Shown: in pieces, positions 32,167 to 40,152 of the stretch
Numbering within the stretch: the stretch's first letter is position 1
How the letters are laid out: every line of letters begins with the position of its first letter
Assembly (NCBI GenBank): GCA_002452095.1
Contig: DKEG01000062.1
Location: 11,192 to 57,054 of the forward strand
Reading direction: 5' to 3'
Origin: Bacteroidales bacterium UBA6828
GTDB lineage: Bacteria; Bacteroidota; Bacteroidia; Bacteroidales; Paludibacteraceae
Length of the DNA: 45,863 bases
Notes under the pieces: model-generated
What the model was told of the DNA's origin: nothing
Database searches by the model: none
Seen by the model: only the letters and a program-made list of their open reading frames with translations
Position numbers and translations under genes: made by a program

Positions 32167-33969
32167 ATGGCAGAAAATCTCTCTCTCCAGAACTTCGACT
32201 GGGATGCCTACGAGAAAGAACAAAAAGGCACAAAAAACGAAGCGGAAATCCAAAAGTACAACAACACTTTGAGCGCAATCAAGGACAATGAGGTTGTTGA
32301 AGGTACGGTTATCTCTATCAACAAACGTGAGGTAGTCGTTAATGTCGGTTACAAATCGGACGGTATCGTTCCCGCAGCAGAATTCCGTTACAATCCGGAT
32401 CTGAAAGTAGGCGATAAAGTAGAGGTGTATATCGAAAGCCAGGAGGACAAGAAAGGTCAACTCGTTCTCTCCCACAAAGAGGCTCGCGCCGCTCAGGCTT
32501 GGGAGCGCGTTAACGAGGCTTACGACAAAGGTGAAATCGTTACCGGCTACATCAAATGGCGTTCGAAAGGCGGTATGATCGTGGACGTTCTCGGTATGGA
32601 AGCATTCTTGCCGGGTAGCCAGATCGACGTTAAGCCCGTTCGCGACTACGATGTATTCGTTGGCAAGACAATGGAGTTCAAGATTGTCAAACTCAATCCC
32701 GAGTTCCGCAATGTCGTTGTTTCGCATAAGGCACTTATCGAGGCTGAGCTCGAAGCACAACGTCAGGAGATCATCAGCAAACTCGAAAAGGGGCAGGTGC
32801 TTGAGGGTACCGTTAAGAATATCACTTCCTATGGCGTATTCATCGACCTCGGGGGTGTTGACGGTCTTATCCATATCACAGACCTCAGTTGGGGACGCGT
32901 TTCCGACCCGCACGAGATTGTTTCGCTTGACCAGAAAATCAACGTCGTTATCCTCGACTTCGATGAGGATAAGAAACGTATCGCTCTCGGCTTGAAACAA
33001 CTTACTCCGCACCCGTGGGATGCTCTTGATCCGAACCTCAAAGTAGGCGACAAGGTCAAAGGTAAAGTAGTGGTTATGACCGACTACGGAGCATTCGTAG
33101 AGATCGCCGAGGGCGTTGAGGGACTTATCCACGTCAGCGAGATGTCTTGGAGCCAGCACCTGCGTTCGGCTAACGACTTCCTCAAAGTGGGCGACGAGGT
33201 AGAGGCTGTTATTCTCACTCTCGACCGCGCAGAGCGCAAGATGTCGCTCGGTCTCAAACAACTCAAGGCTGATCCTTGGGCTGACATAGAGACCCGCTAT
33301 CCTATCGGAAGCCGCCACACCGCCAAGGTACGCAATTTCACCAACTTCGGCGTATTCGTTGAGTTGGAAGAAGGCGTTGAGGGCTTGATCCACATCAGCG
33401 ACCTCAGTTGGACGAAGAAAGTGAAACACCCGAATGAGTTTACCCACATCGGTGACAATATCGACGTTGTGGTTCTCGAAATCGATAAGGACAACCGTCG
33501 TCTCTCTCTCGGTCATAAGCAACTTGAGGAGAATCCTTGGAAAGAACTTGAGGCTAAGTACGGGTTGGATACCATCGTTGAGGGTAAAGTTGCCGAGATC
33601 AACGACAAGGGTGCCGTTATCGCACTCGAGGACGGCGTAGAGGGCTTCTGCACCACCCGCCACCTCCAGAAAGAGGACAAGAGTCCTGTTGCTGTCGGTG
33701 ATGTGATGAACTTCAAGGTGATCGAGTTCAACAGCGATGCGAAACGCATCCTTCTTTCTCACCTCCGCACGTGGGAAGAGCGCAAAGAGACAGGTAAGGA
33801 GAACAAATCTCAGAAACGTGAGGCTGCTCCCGAAATGCCGAAAGTTGAGAAAACCACTCTCGGTGATTTGAGCGTATTGGCTAACCTGAAGGCTTCGATG
33901 GACGCTGAGAAAGAGGCTCCCAAAGCCAAGAAGGCTGTTAAGAAAGACGTTAAGAAAGACGAGGAGTAA
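32167..33969 (+). CDS. rpsA: 30S ribosomal protein S1
   Basis: A 600-residue protein of six S1 RNA-binding domains (about 40-105, 120-185, 205-270, 290-355, 375-440, 460-525). The later ones repeat the pattern YGAFVEIAEGVEGLIHVSEM. The tail is Lys/Glu/Ala-rich and ends KKAVKKDVKKDEE. S1 holds mRNA on the 30S subunit, which matters especially where Shine-Dalgarno sites are weak, as here. I start at MAENLSLQNFDW. Codon use is more uniform than in neighbours, as expected of a highly expressed gene. The first domains are shorter and diverged. Confidence 0.95.
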   Translation: MAENLSLQNFDWDAYEKEQKGTKNEAEIQKYNNTLSAIKDNEVVEGTVISINKREVVVNVGYKSDGIVPAAEFRYNPDLKVGDKVEVYIESQEDKKGQLVLSHKEARAAQAWERVNEAYDKGEIVTGYIKWRSKGGMIVDVLGMEAFLPGSQIDVKPVRDYDVFVGKTMEFKIVKLNPEFRNVVVSHKALIEAELEAQRQEIISKLEKGQVLEGTVKNITSYGVFIDLGGVDGLIHITDLSWGRVSDPHEIVSLDQKINVVILDFDEDKKRIALGLKQLTPHPWDALDPNLKVGDKVKGKVVVMTDYGAFVEIAEGVEGLIHVSEMSWSQHLRSANDFLKVGDEVEAVILTLDRAERKMSLGLKQLKADPWADIETRYPIGSRHTAKVRNFTNFGVFVELEEGVEGLIHISDLSWTKKVKHPNEFTHIGDNIDVVVLEIDKDNRRLSLGHKQLEENPWKELEAKYGLDTIVEGKVAEINDKGAVIALEDGVEGFCTTRHLQKEDKSPVAVGDVMNFKVIEFNSDAKRILLSHLRTWEERKETGKENKSQKREAAPEMPKVEKTTLGDLSVLANLKASMDAEKEAPKAKKAVKKDVKKDEE

Positions 33970-34010
33970 TCCTGTTTTTTCGTATAAGTCATTTCGCTTA
34001 TATTATAATG

Positions 34011-34047
34011 TGTCGGCTATCCATAACGGGTAGCCGGCATTTTTTTT
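34011..34047 (+). terminator. rpsA terminator
   Basis: TGTCGGCTATCC pairs with GGGTAGCCGGCA (12 bp with two G-T pairs) around the loop ATAAC, followed by eight T. A textbook intrinsic terminator 42 bp after the stop codon. Confidence 0.9.
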
Positions 34048-34118
34048 GAATTCTCTTGCATCGTAACGCAGGTGCGTAGGATATTATTCCGATGTCCTAT
34101 TATGCAGTTTCTCTTGTA

Positions 34119-34165
34119 TATATGCAATGATTTCTTGCATATATGCATAAAATATACTATTTTTG
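34119..34165 (+). promoter_or_regulatory. argR promoter with palindromic operator
   Basis: -33 CTTG (34134-34137), 20 bp, -7 TATTTTTG (34158-34165). The inverted repeat TATATGCAA-N7-TTGCATATA (34119-34143) covers the -33 element, as expected of a repressor site. ArgR sites in other bacteria are AT-rich palindromes with TGCAT-like arms, so autoregulation by ArgR is likely, though unproven. Confidence 0.65.
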
Positions 34166-34196
34166 CAGTGTAAAAACCGCATAAACTGTATAAATT

Positions 34197-34658
34197 ATGA
34201 ATGTCCGTATGGTGCGTATGCGCGTGATCGTCAATTTGCTCAATGCGCAAGTTATTACCAGTCAGGAACAACTCAGTGCAGCCCTGCTCAAACAGGGTTA
34301 TCAGACTACCCAGGCTACGCTCAGCCGCGACCTTCACGACCTGCGTGCCGAGAAGAAAGTCCTGCCCGACGGCTCGTTCAAGTATGTCATTCCTGTCAAT
34401 CCTCTGGTGGAGCAGAAAGTGCTGGGGATTGACCGTAATTTAGCAAAGATGTCTATCAACAGCGTGGATTTCTGCGGGCAGTTTGCAGTGGTGAAAACCC
34501 GCCCCGGTTTTGCCAATGCCGTAGCCTACGACATCGACAGCCGTGCCGAAGAACTCATCCTTGGTACCATCGCCGGTGACGATACCATCCTCGTCATCCC
34601 CCGCGACACCACCACCCGCGACCAACTCAACCAATTCTTCTCCGCCATCAATAATTAG
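34197..34658 (+). CDS. argR: Arginine repressor ArgR
   Basis: A 153-residue transcription factor: N-terminal winged helix (about 1-70) with ITSQEQLSAALLKQGYQTTQ and SRDLHDL, and C-terminal hexamerisation and arginine-binding domain (about 80-150) with GFANAVAYDID and GTIAGDDTILVI. It senses arginine and represses biosynthetic genes. It stands alone here, between rpsA and the cas locus. Upstream it has a palindrome over its own promoter. Confidence 0.95.
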   Translation: MNVRMVRMRVIVNLLNAQVITSQEQLSAALLKQGYQTTQATLSRDLHDLRAEKKVLPDGSFKYVIPVNPLVEQKVLGIDRNLAKMSINSVDFCGQFAVVKTRPGFANAVAYDIDSRAEELILGTIAGDDTILVIPRDTTTRDQLNQFFSAINN

Positions 34659-34739
34659 CATTTCGGGAGTGTTCTATACATCGCTTTTGATTCGCTTATA
34701 GCCCCCCTCTTTTATTACGCATTGCTATTTGGAAACCTT

Positions 34740-34771
34740 GCAGCGCAGCACATATTTTGTGTATGCGCTGC
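34740..34771 (+). terminator. Hairpin downstream of argR
   Basis: GCAGCGCA (34740-34747) pairs with TGCGCTGC (34764-34771), with further CAC/GTG pairing in the loop, followed by a weak T-run. It separates argR from the cas promoter. Confidence 0.5.
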
Positions 34772-34806
34772 TTTATGTTAATAAAAATAAAAAAAAACTG
34801 GTAGCG

Positions 34807-34838
34807 TTTGCTTGTTTTAGAAATAATAACTATCTTTG
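34807..34838 (+). promoter_or_regulatory. Promoter of the type III-A cas operon
   Basis: TTTG (34807-34810), 20 bp, TATCTTTG (34831-34838). All following genes to 45659 are on the same strand with gaps of 28 bp or fewer and no internal consensus promoter was noticed, so one transcript is likely. Confidence 0.85.
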
Positions 34839-34877
34839 CAATCTATTGTAAAAACACCGAATCCTAAGGCTGCATTT

Positions 34878-35576
34878 ATGAATATCTTAACCCCAATACC
34901 ATACTTGCTTGTTCGTTTCCGCAACGAATTGGCATCGTACGAGGTGCCTGCTTTTCGTGGCGCAGTGATACACAAAGTGCCTGCTTCACTGACGCTTTTC
35001 CACAACCATATAGAGGACAAGTTCCGCTACCGTTATCCGCTCATACAGTACAAGCGTATCAACGGCAAGGCGGTCATTGTCTGTGTGGGGGAGGGCACCG
35101 AAGACATCGGTAATTTCTTTGCCAACCAAAATCTTGATATGGAAATCAGTGGTCGCAAAGAGCGTTTTGAGATAGACTCCATCACCGCCAACCGCTGGCT
35201 CCTCCAACTCTGGGAATCCGACTTTACCTACACCCTCCGCAAATGGCTCCCATTCAGTGAAACCAATTATGCCAAATACCGGCAGTTAGAGGGGATAGTA
35301 GAAAAGACTGCCTTCTTGGAGAATATCTTGACGGGCAATATACTCTCGCTTTGTACCGGATTAGGTGTGCATCTGGAGAAACAAGTCTCTTGCAAAATCC
35401 TGCAGATAGAGAACGAACGGCTGTACAACTACAAGAATGTGCGTATGCAGGGGATGGATGTTGTTTTCCGAACCAACATCTCCTTGGCTGATTTTGTGGG
35501 GCTTGGCAAAGGAGTGAGTCTGGGCTTTGGTATGGTCAAACGTATGAATGAACATAAGAACGATAACGAAAACTAA
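34878..35576 (+). CDS. cas6: CRISPR-associated endoribonuclease Cas6
   Basis: Cas6 cuts the long CRISPR transcript within its repeats and so makes the crRNAs that load the Csm complex. The 232-residue protein has the double ferredoxin-like pattern and the C-terminal glycine-rich loop GLGKGVSLGFG (about 210-220) that is the signature of Cas6 and related RAMPs. The catalytic histidine cannot be named with certainty; H49 to H51 region and other His residues are candidates. The start at 34878 follows the promoter by 40 bp; an earlier Met overlaps the -7 element. First gene of the III-A operon; its array is not in view and probably lies to the right. Confidence 0.88.
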   Translation: MNILTPIPYLLVRFRNELASYEVPAFRGAVIHKVPASLTLFHNHIEDKFRYRYPLIQYKRINGKAVIVCVGEGTEDIGNFFANQNLDMEISGRKERFEIDSITANRWLLQLWESDFTYTLRKWLPFSETNYAKYRQLEGIVEKTAFLENILTGNILSLCTGLGVHLEKQVSCKILQIENERLYNYKNVRMQGMDVVFRTNISLADFVGLGKGVSLGFGMVKRMNEHKNDNEN

Positions 35577-35583
35577 GCAATAT

Positions 35584-37002
35584 ATGCAAACAAATCAATC
35601 ATTACTTTTTGTCGGAGGAGACTTAAGTGGCATACAGAAGTTTATCTACAACATTTCCTCTAAGAAAGCGGCGGTGAGTCTCAAGGGGCGAAGTGCATAT
35701 TTGGTGGAATATACAGATACTATTTGCCAAAAATTATTGAAACTGCCGCCCATTGCATCTTGTCAGAGAAAGGAAAAAATCTACTGCTCCGGCGGGAAAT
35801 TCTATGCCTTGGTGGAAGATACGCCCGAAATACGCTCTGCCATAGAGTCGTATGCTGACCGCGAGGAAAGAGACCTCTGGCACGACCACTATGGGCAATT
35901 GGGCATAGCCATTGCGTATGTGCCTTTCCGTTTCACAAGCAGTGAGGAAACACGAGTCATCGTCAACGGAAAGGAAGACAAGATAGGTCTGCTTTGGACG
36001 GAAATGACAGCGTTGTTTACTGCCAAGAAAAACCATAGGTTCCACCATATCTTAACGGATGAATATGCTTCTTTCTTCGAAGTACAAAATGTGGGCGGTG
36101 ATGTGCAAGTCTGTGCCATCACGGGTATAGAGAGCAATAAGTGCGTGAAATTGGATAAAGACGCTGATAGTATCTGGGTGCTGCCGTCCGTAAAAGAACA
36201 AGTGGAACTTGGTATCAAGTTACGTGCCGAGGAGAATTTCAAAACCTTTGAAGAATATGCAGACGGAACCTATCTAGGCATTCTCCGCATGGACGTAGAT
36301 AAGTTAGGAGTTCGGTTCTGCAATGGTTTTGATAGTCTGCAATCATATACTCGGTTCTCGGAACATCTAAAAGAGTTCTTTGATTCCATTGTTTCTGGCA
36401 TCCAACGGAAACCGTACTACAAAAACCACCTCAACATTATCTACGCAGGCGGAGATGACCTCTTTGTGGTGGGGCGTTGGGATAAGGTTATCGATTTTGC
36501 AGCCGATGTGCATACCGCTTTTATGAAATATACGGCAGGTGAAAACCTGTCTATCTCCGGTGGGATTGCTATCGTGGGTGCAAAGTTTCCGATTGCAAAA
36601 GCCGCAGAGATGGCGGGCGATGCCGAAGACCAAGCAAAAGAATACAACAATGGCGCAAAAAATGCCATTTGTTTCTTAGGTGAAACCGTCGGATGGGATA
36701 ACGAGTTTGACGAGGTGCGTACGCTTAAAGAGGAGTTCTGCCATCAGATTAAAGACAATAATCTCTCGCAGGGAATTTTGCACCAACTGATGAAATACGC
36801 AGCAATGGCAACAGGGGGCAAGTCGTTCAGTTACTTGTGGCATTCGGCTTACTACCTTACCCGGCTTACCGACCGTTGTCCGCCGGATGCCAAAACCTTT
36901 GTGACAGAACTGCGGAACCAACGCCTCACCAAGGGCGTACGCCAATACCAATTAACCGCACTGGCAGCCCGCTGGGCAGAATTAGAATTAAGGAACAACT
37001 AA
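35584..37002 (+). CDS. cas10: Cas10/Csm1, HD-less, type III-A
   Basis: Large subunit of the Csm complex. On target RNA binding the palm domain makes cyclic oligoadenylates. This protein has only 472 residues (usual about 750-850) and begins straight at the first palm segment, LLFVGGDLSGIQKFIY; the N-terminal HD nuclease domain is absent, and none is encoded elsewhere in the locus. The GGDD motif is intact at 289-292 (IIYAGGDDLF), with the accessory aspartates in RMDVDKLG (about 235-242). The usual four-cysteine zinc finger is reduced to CAIT and one later Cys (about 188-200). I infer a signalling-only Cas10: no target-DNA cutting, second-messenger synthesis retained. Confidence 0.93.
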   Translation: MQTNQSLLFVGGDLSGIQKFIYNISSKKAAVSLKGRSAYLVEYTDTICQKLLKLPPIASCQRKEKIYCSGGKFYALVEDTPEIRSAIESYADREERDLWHDHYGQLGIAIAYVPFRFTSSEETRVIVNGKEDKIGLLWTEMTALFTAKKNHRFHHILTDEYASFFEVQNVGGDVQVCAITGIESNKCVKLDKDADSIWVLPSVKEQVELGIKLRAEENFKTFEEYADGTYLGILRMDVDKLGVRFCNGFDSLQSYTRFSEHLKEFFDSIVSGIQRKPYYKNHLNIIYAGGDDLFVVGRWDKVIDFAADVHTAFMKYTAGENLSISGGIAIVGAKFPIAKAAEMAGDAEDQAKEYNNGAKNAICFLGETVGWDNEFDEVRTLKEEFCHQIKDNNLSQGILHQLMKYAAMATGGKSFSYLWHSAYYLTRLTDRCPPDAKTFVTELRNQRLTKGVRQYQLTALAARWAELELRNN

Positions 37003-37014
37003 ATCTATACAAAT

Positions 37015-37434
37015 ATGAGTTACAACAAACAATTACCGGCAACGGAGATTACCGACAAGGTGACTCGCGCTACAGTGGAATTTGCCGAAGATTTTGGAAA
37101 TTTCCTCGGCACAGATACAAAGACAAAAGACCCCAAAACAGGGAAAAACAGAACTGTTGAAGCCAAACTGACAACATCTCAACTACGTAAATTTTTTGGC
37201 GAAGTCAAACGACAACAAATGGAAGGATACAATGAGACGGCTTTCGTCCTGTTAAAACCCAAATTGGCTTATGCTGTAGGACGGGCGGACAAAAACTCCA
37301 AAATCAAGGATTTCTATCTAACTATTGCAAAGTTGATGGACTTGGTAAAAGACGAGAAAACCTTCAAGAACTTTATTCAAGTATTTGAGGCTATAGTGGC
37401 TTATCATAAAGCAGCGGAAGAACAACGAATGTAA
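37015..37434 (+). CDS. csm2: Csm2, small subunit of the type III-A complex
   Basis: A 139-residue, mostly helical protein. It has the family signature TTSQLRKFFGEV (about 52-63) and LLKPKLAYAVGR (about 80-91). Csm2 forms the inner filament of the Csm complex along the crRNA. Gaps are 12 bp to cas10 and 22 bp to csm3. Length and motifs fit the family. Confidence 0.92.
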   Translation: MSYNKQLPATEITDKVTRATVEFAEDFGNFLGTDTKTKDPKTGKNRTVEAKLTTSQLRKFFGEVKRQQMEGYNETAFVLLKPKLAYAVGRADKNSKIKDFYLTIAKLMDLVKDEKTFKNFIQVFEAIVAYHKAAEEQRM

Positions 37435-37456
37435 AACCAAATAAAACATCATAATT

Positions 37457-38086
37457 ATGGAAAAATTAGTTAAGAAAATCAAGATATCTTGCCGTTTACA
37501 TGTGCTCACCGGTCTCCATATTGGTGGCAGTAAAGAAAACGTAGAAATCGGGGGTATTGATTGCCCCGTTATTAAAGTGGCTACGCGCAAAAATCAGCCT
37601 TATATCCCGGGAAGTTCCCTCAAAGGTAAGATGCGTTGCCTGTTGGAGCAGGTGGCAGGGGCTACCAAAGTTGGTGCTAATGAAAAAGTAAACAATATGT
37701 TTGGCACCGCAAACAAAGATAATACATTGCCTTCGAAATTGATAGTGAGAGATGCCTATTTGACAGATAAATCTGTAACTGACTTGGAGGCATGTGATGC
37801 TTTGGATATGCCTTATACAGAGAATAAATTTGAGAATACTATCGACCGTGTGGCTGGCAAGGCAGAACATCCGCGCCAGCAAGAACGCGTCCCTGCAGGT
37901 GCAGAGTTCGCGGTCGAAATGATACTGAACATTTGGGATGACGACAACGAAAAGGAACTCATGGCTATGCTGGAAGAAGGTATCCGTCTTATAGAAAATG
38001 ATTATCTCGGCGGTAGCGGTTCGCGTGGCTATGGTCAGGTGAAATTTGAAGATGTGAACTACAAAGTTGTTTATCCCGAAAAATAA
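37457..38086 (+). CDS. csm3: Csm3, backbone RAMP and target RNase
   Basis: A 209-residue RAMP. Several copies form the backbone; each cuts bound target RNA every 6 nt. Motifs: LTGLHIGGS, IGGIDCPVIK with the catalytic aspartate D35 (equivalent to D33 of Streptococcus thermophilus Csm3), PGSSLKGKMR and the C-terminal glycine-rich loop GGSGSRGYGQVKF. The active-site residue is present, so target RNA cleavage should work. Confidence 0.95.
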   Translation: MEKLVKKIKISCRLHVLTGLHIGGSKENVEIGGIDCPVIKVATRKNQPYIPGSSLKGKMRCLLEQVAGATKVGANEKVNNMFGTANKDNTLPSKLIVRDAYLTDKSVTDLEACDALDMPYTENKFENTIDRVAGKAEHPRQQERVPAGAEFAVEMILNIWDDDNEKELMAMLEEGIRLIENDYLGGSGSRGYGQVKFEDVNYKVVYPEK

Positions 38087-38091
38087 GAGTG

Positions 38092-39024
38092 ATGGCTAAA
38101 AAACAATTTACTGTCTATCGCCTTCATTTCACAAGTCCGCTTCATATCGGTGATGTGCGTGAGGACTATGGCATAAGTTTGAAGACTCTGTCTTCGGACA
38201 CACTCTATGCCGCCCTTACTGCTACGTTGGCAAAGATGGGGGAAAACATCCCCGATGATGGCGATTTGGGGTGTGTAATAAGTAGTTTGTTCCCTTTTCG
38301 CAAAGATACGCGGGATGCAGATCCTACTTATTATTTTCCAAAGCCATTAGGCGTTCGCTACCCACAGGACTTAAAACCCGAAGACTTCAAAAAAGCCAAG
38401 AAAATGCAATGGCTTGACCTTCCGCAGTTTGAAAAAGCACTCTATGGGCAACCGGTTGAGGTCTGCAAAAACCCCGACTTTATCAAATCAAACGTGTCGG
38501 AACGTGTGTCGGTGTCTCGTGATTATTCCGAGGATAGCAAACCGTTCTATATGGATAGAGTCTGTTTTGAGGGCGATTCGGGCTTATTCTTTATTGCGGA
38601 AGGTGACTCCGCAATGATTGATAAAGCACTTCCTTTATTGGCGTTGGAGGGTATCGGTACGGATCGCAATGTGGGCAATGGCTTTTTTGAGTATGAGAAA
38701 GATTCACTTGTAATCTCACTACCGCATGACACTGAGTATGGCATATCGCTTTCTACATTCATTCCCGATAGCAAGGAGCAACTGACCTCATTGTTATCAA
38801 CTCATAGTTCGTATGAACTGCAGCGTCGAGGCGGATGGATAACTACTCCGCCTTACAACTCCATCCGCAAGAATGTCATCTATGCGTTTGCTGCAGGCAG
38901 TGTGTTCTCTGGCATTCAGTCGGGTGCCGGTAAGATAGTTGATTTGGCACCCCAAGGACTGGTCCTGCAGCATCCTATATGGCGTTGTGGTAAGACATTG
39001 GTATTACCCATTAAAATGGCATAG
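38092..39024 (+). CDS. csm4: Csm4, type III-A RAMP
   Basis: A 310-residue RAMP that binds the crRNA 5' handle and anchors Cas10. It has an N-terminal ferredoxin-like domain with TSPLHIGD and SSDTLYAALT, and a C-terminal GIGTDRNVGNGFFEYEK glycine-rich loop (about 198-214). I use the ATG at 38092; a GTG three bases earlier is the alternative. Spacing is 5 bp after csm3 and 2 bp before csm5. Confidence 0.9.
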   Translation: MAKKQFTVYRLHFTSPLHIGDVREDYGISLKTLSSDTLYAALTATLAKMGENIPDDGDLGCVISSLFPFRKDTRDADPTYYFPKPLGVRYPQDLKPEDFKKAKKMQWLDLPQFEKALYGQPVEVCKNPDFIKSNVSERVSVSRDYSEDSKPFYMDRVCFEGDSGLFFIAEGDSAMIDKALPLLALEGIGTDRNVGNGFFEYEKDSLVISLPHDTEYGISLSTFIPDSKEQLTSLLSTHSSYELQRRGGWITTPPYNSIRKNVIYAFAAGSVFSGIQSGAGKIVDLAPQGLVLQHPIWRCGKTLVLPIKMA

Positions 39025-39026
39025 TC

Positions 39027-40145
39027 ATGATTAACAAAAAATATAATGTAACCGCCCGGGTACTTACGCCTCTCTCTATCGGACAAGGTGCAGAAAAGGA
39101 TTGGGTGTATGGCATAGACTATCTGACCAAGGAAGACGAATATGGTAATCTTTGGCTATATCATCTAGACCTGAGCAAAATGGTCGTCGCCGGTGTGGAT
39201 GTGAATAAAATGGCACAGACATTTGCTGGTGGCAACCCAGGGGCTGTAAACTTATTGGTTGGTTCTAAGTTGGAAAAAGTCAGCGACTGCAAAATGCGGC
39301 TCCCCGTATCGTCTGTAGAAGTGGAAAAAGCATTGAGCAATCCAATCAAGACTTTTCTTCGCAATCAACTGACAGGCCGACCGGTCTTGGCAGGCAGTTC
39401 GCTGAAAGGTGCCTTGCGTTCTATTCTGTTTACTTACCTTCGGGCAAAAGGAGAACGGGATAACGAATCGGTCTTTGGAAAAATGAATGATGGCTCTGAC
39501 TTTATGCGCTTTATCCGTGTAGGCGACTTCGAATTTGAAGAAACAGGTCTCGTAAATACCAAAATCTTCAACCTTCACCAAGCGGGGCAGGAATGGGAAG
39601 GTGGTTGGAAACATAGCGGAAACAAGACAACCTGTGATTTTGACCCTATAGGCTTTAATACCATTTACGAATGTCTATTGCCTGGTGCCACAGCCCAAGG
39701 GGCAATTATGTTTGCAGATTCACTCTTCGAGCGAATACCGCAACAACCTTATTTCACCAAGAAGCGTGAGTTAATGAGAGGCAATGATGCTATAGAAAAA
39801 CTATGCGAAATTGTCAAGGATGCAACTTTTGATTATCTAAACAAGGAATTAGATTTCTTTACTGAGTACTGGCAGGGGAGTAACTCTACTAAAATTCGCG
39901 ATGCAATTAATGCTGTTATGGACGAGATTGATAATTGTAACTCAAATGAGTGTATCCTCAAAATGTCCGCTGGTTCAGGTTTCCATTCTATTACAGGTGA
40001 TTGGCAATACACAGACTATACAGAGGCATCTGGTTATTATCTGAATAGAAAACAAGGCGGAGAACTCCCCAAATCCCGCAAAATAGCAGTTAGTGGTGGT
40101 AAGCCATTCTCTCTAATGGGATTCATAAAACTAACCTTTAATTGA
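39027..40145 (+). CDS. csm5: Csm5, type III-A RAMP
   Basis: A 372-residue RAMP that caps the crRNA 3' end and influences its trimming. The N-terminal pattern LTPLSIGQG and the block PVLAGSSLKGALRSILF (about 119-135) are typical of Csm5/RAMP proteins, as is the C-terminal GSGFHSITGD. With Csm2, Csm3 and Csm4 it defines subtype III-A. Sequence after about 39850 is noticeably AT-rich, continuous with the next gene. Confidence 0.92.
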   Translation: MINKKYNVTARVLTPLSIGQGAEKDWVYGIDYLTKEDEYGNLWLYHLDLSKMVVAGVDVNKMAQTFAGGNPGAVNLLVGSKLEKVSDCKMRLPVSSVEVEKALSNPIKTFLRNQLTGRPVLAGSSLKGALRSILFTYLRAKGERDNESVFGKMNDGSDFMRFIRVGDFEFEETGLVNTKIFNLHQAGQEWEGGWKHSGNKTTCDFDPIGFNTIYECLLPGATAQGAIMFADSLFERIPQQPYFTKKRELMRGNDAIEKLCEIVKDATFDYLNKELDFFTEYWQGSNSTKIRDAINAVMDEIDNCNSNECILKMSAGSGFHSITGDWQYTDYTEASGYYLNRKQGGELPKSRKIAVSGGKPFSLMGFIKLTFN

Positions 40146-40152
40146 CCATATT

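Noticed and set aside
32155..33762. Minus-strand frame of 535 codons
   Set aside because: Opposite the six-domain S1 protein; the repetition in the shadow mirrors the S1 domains.
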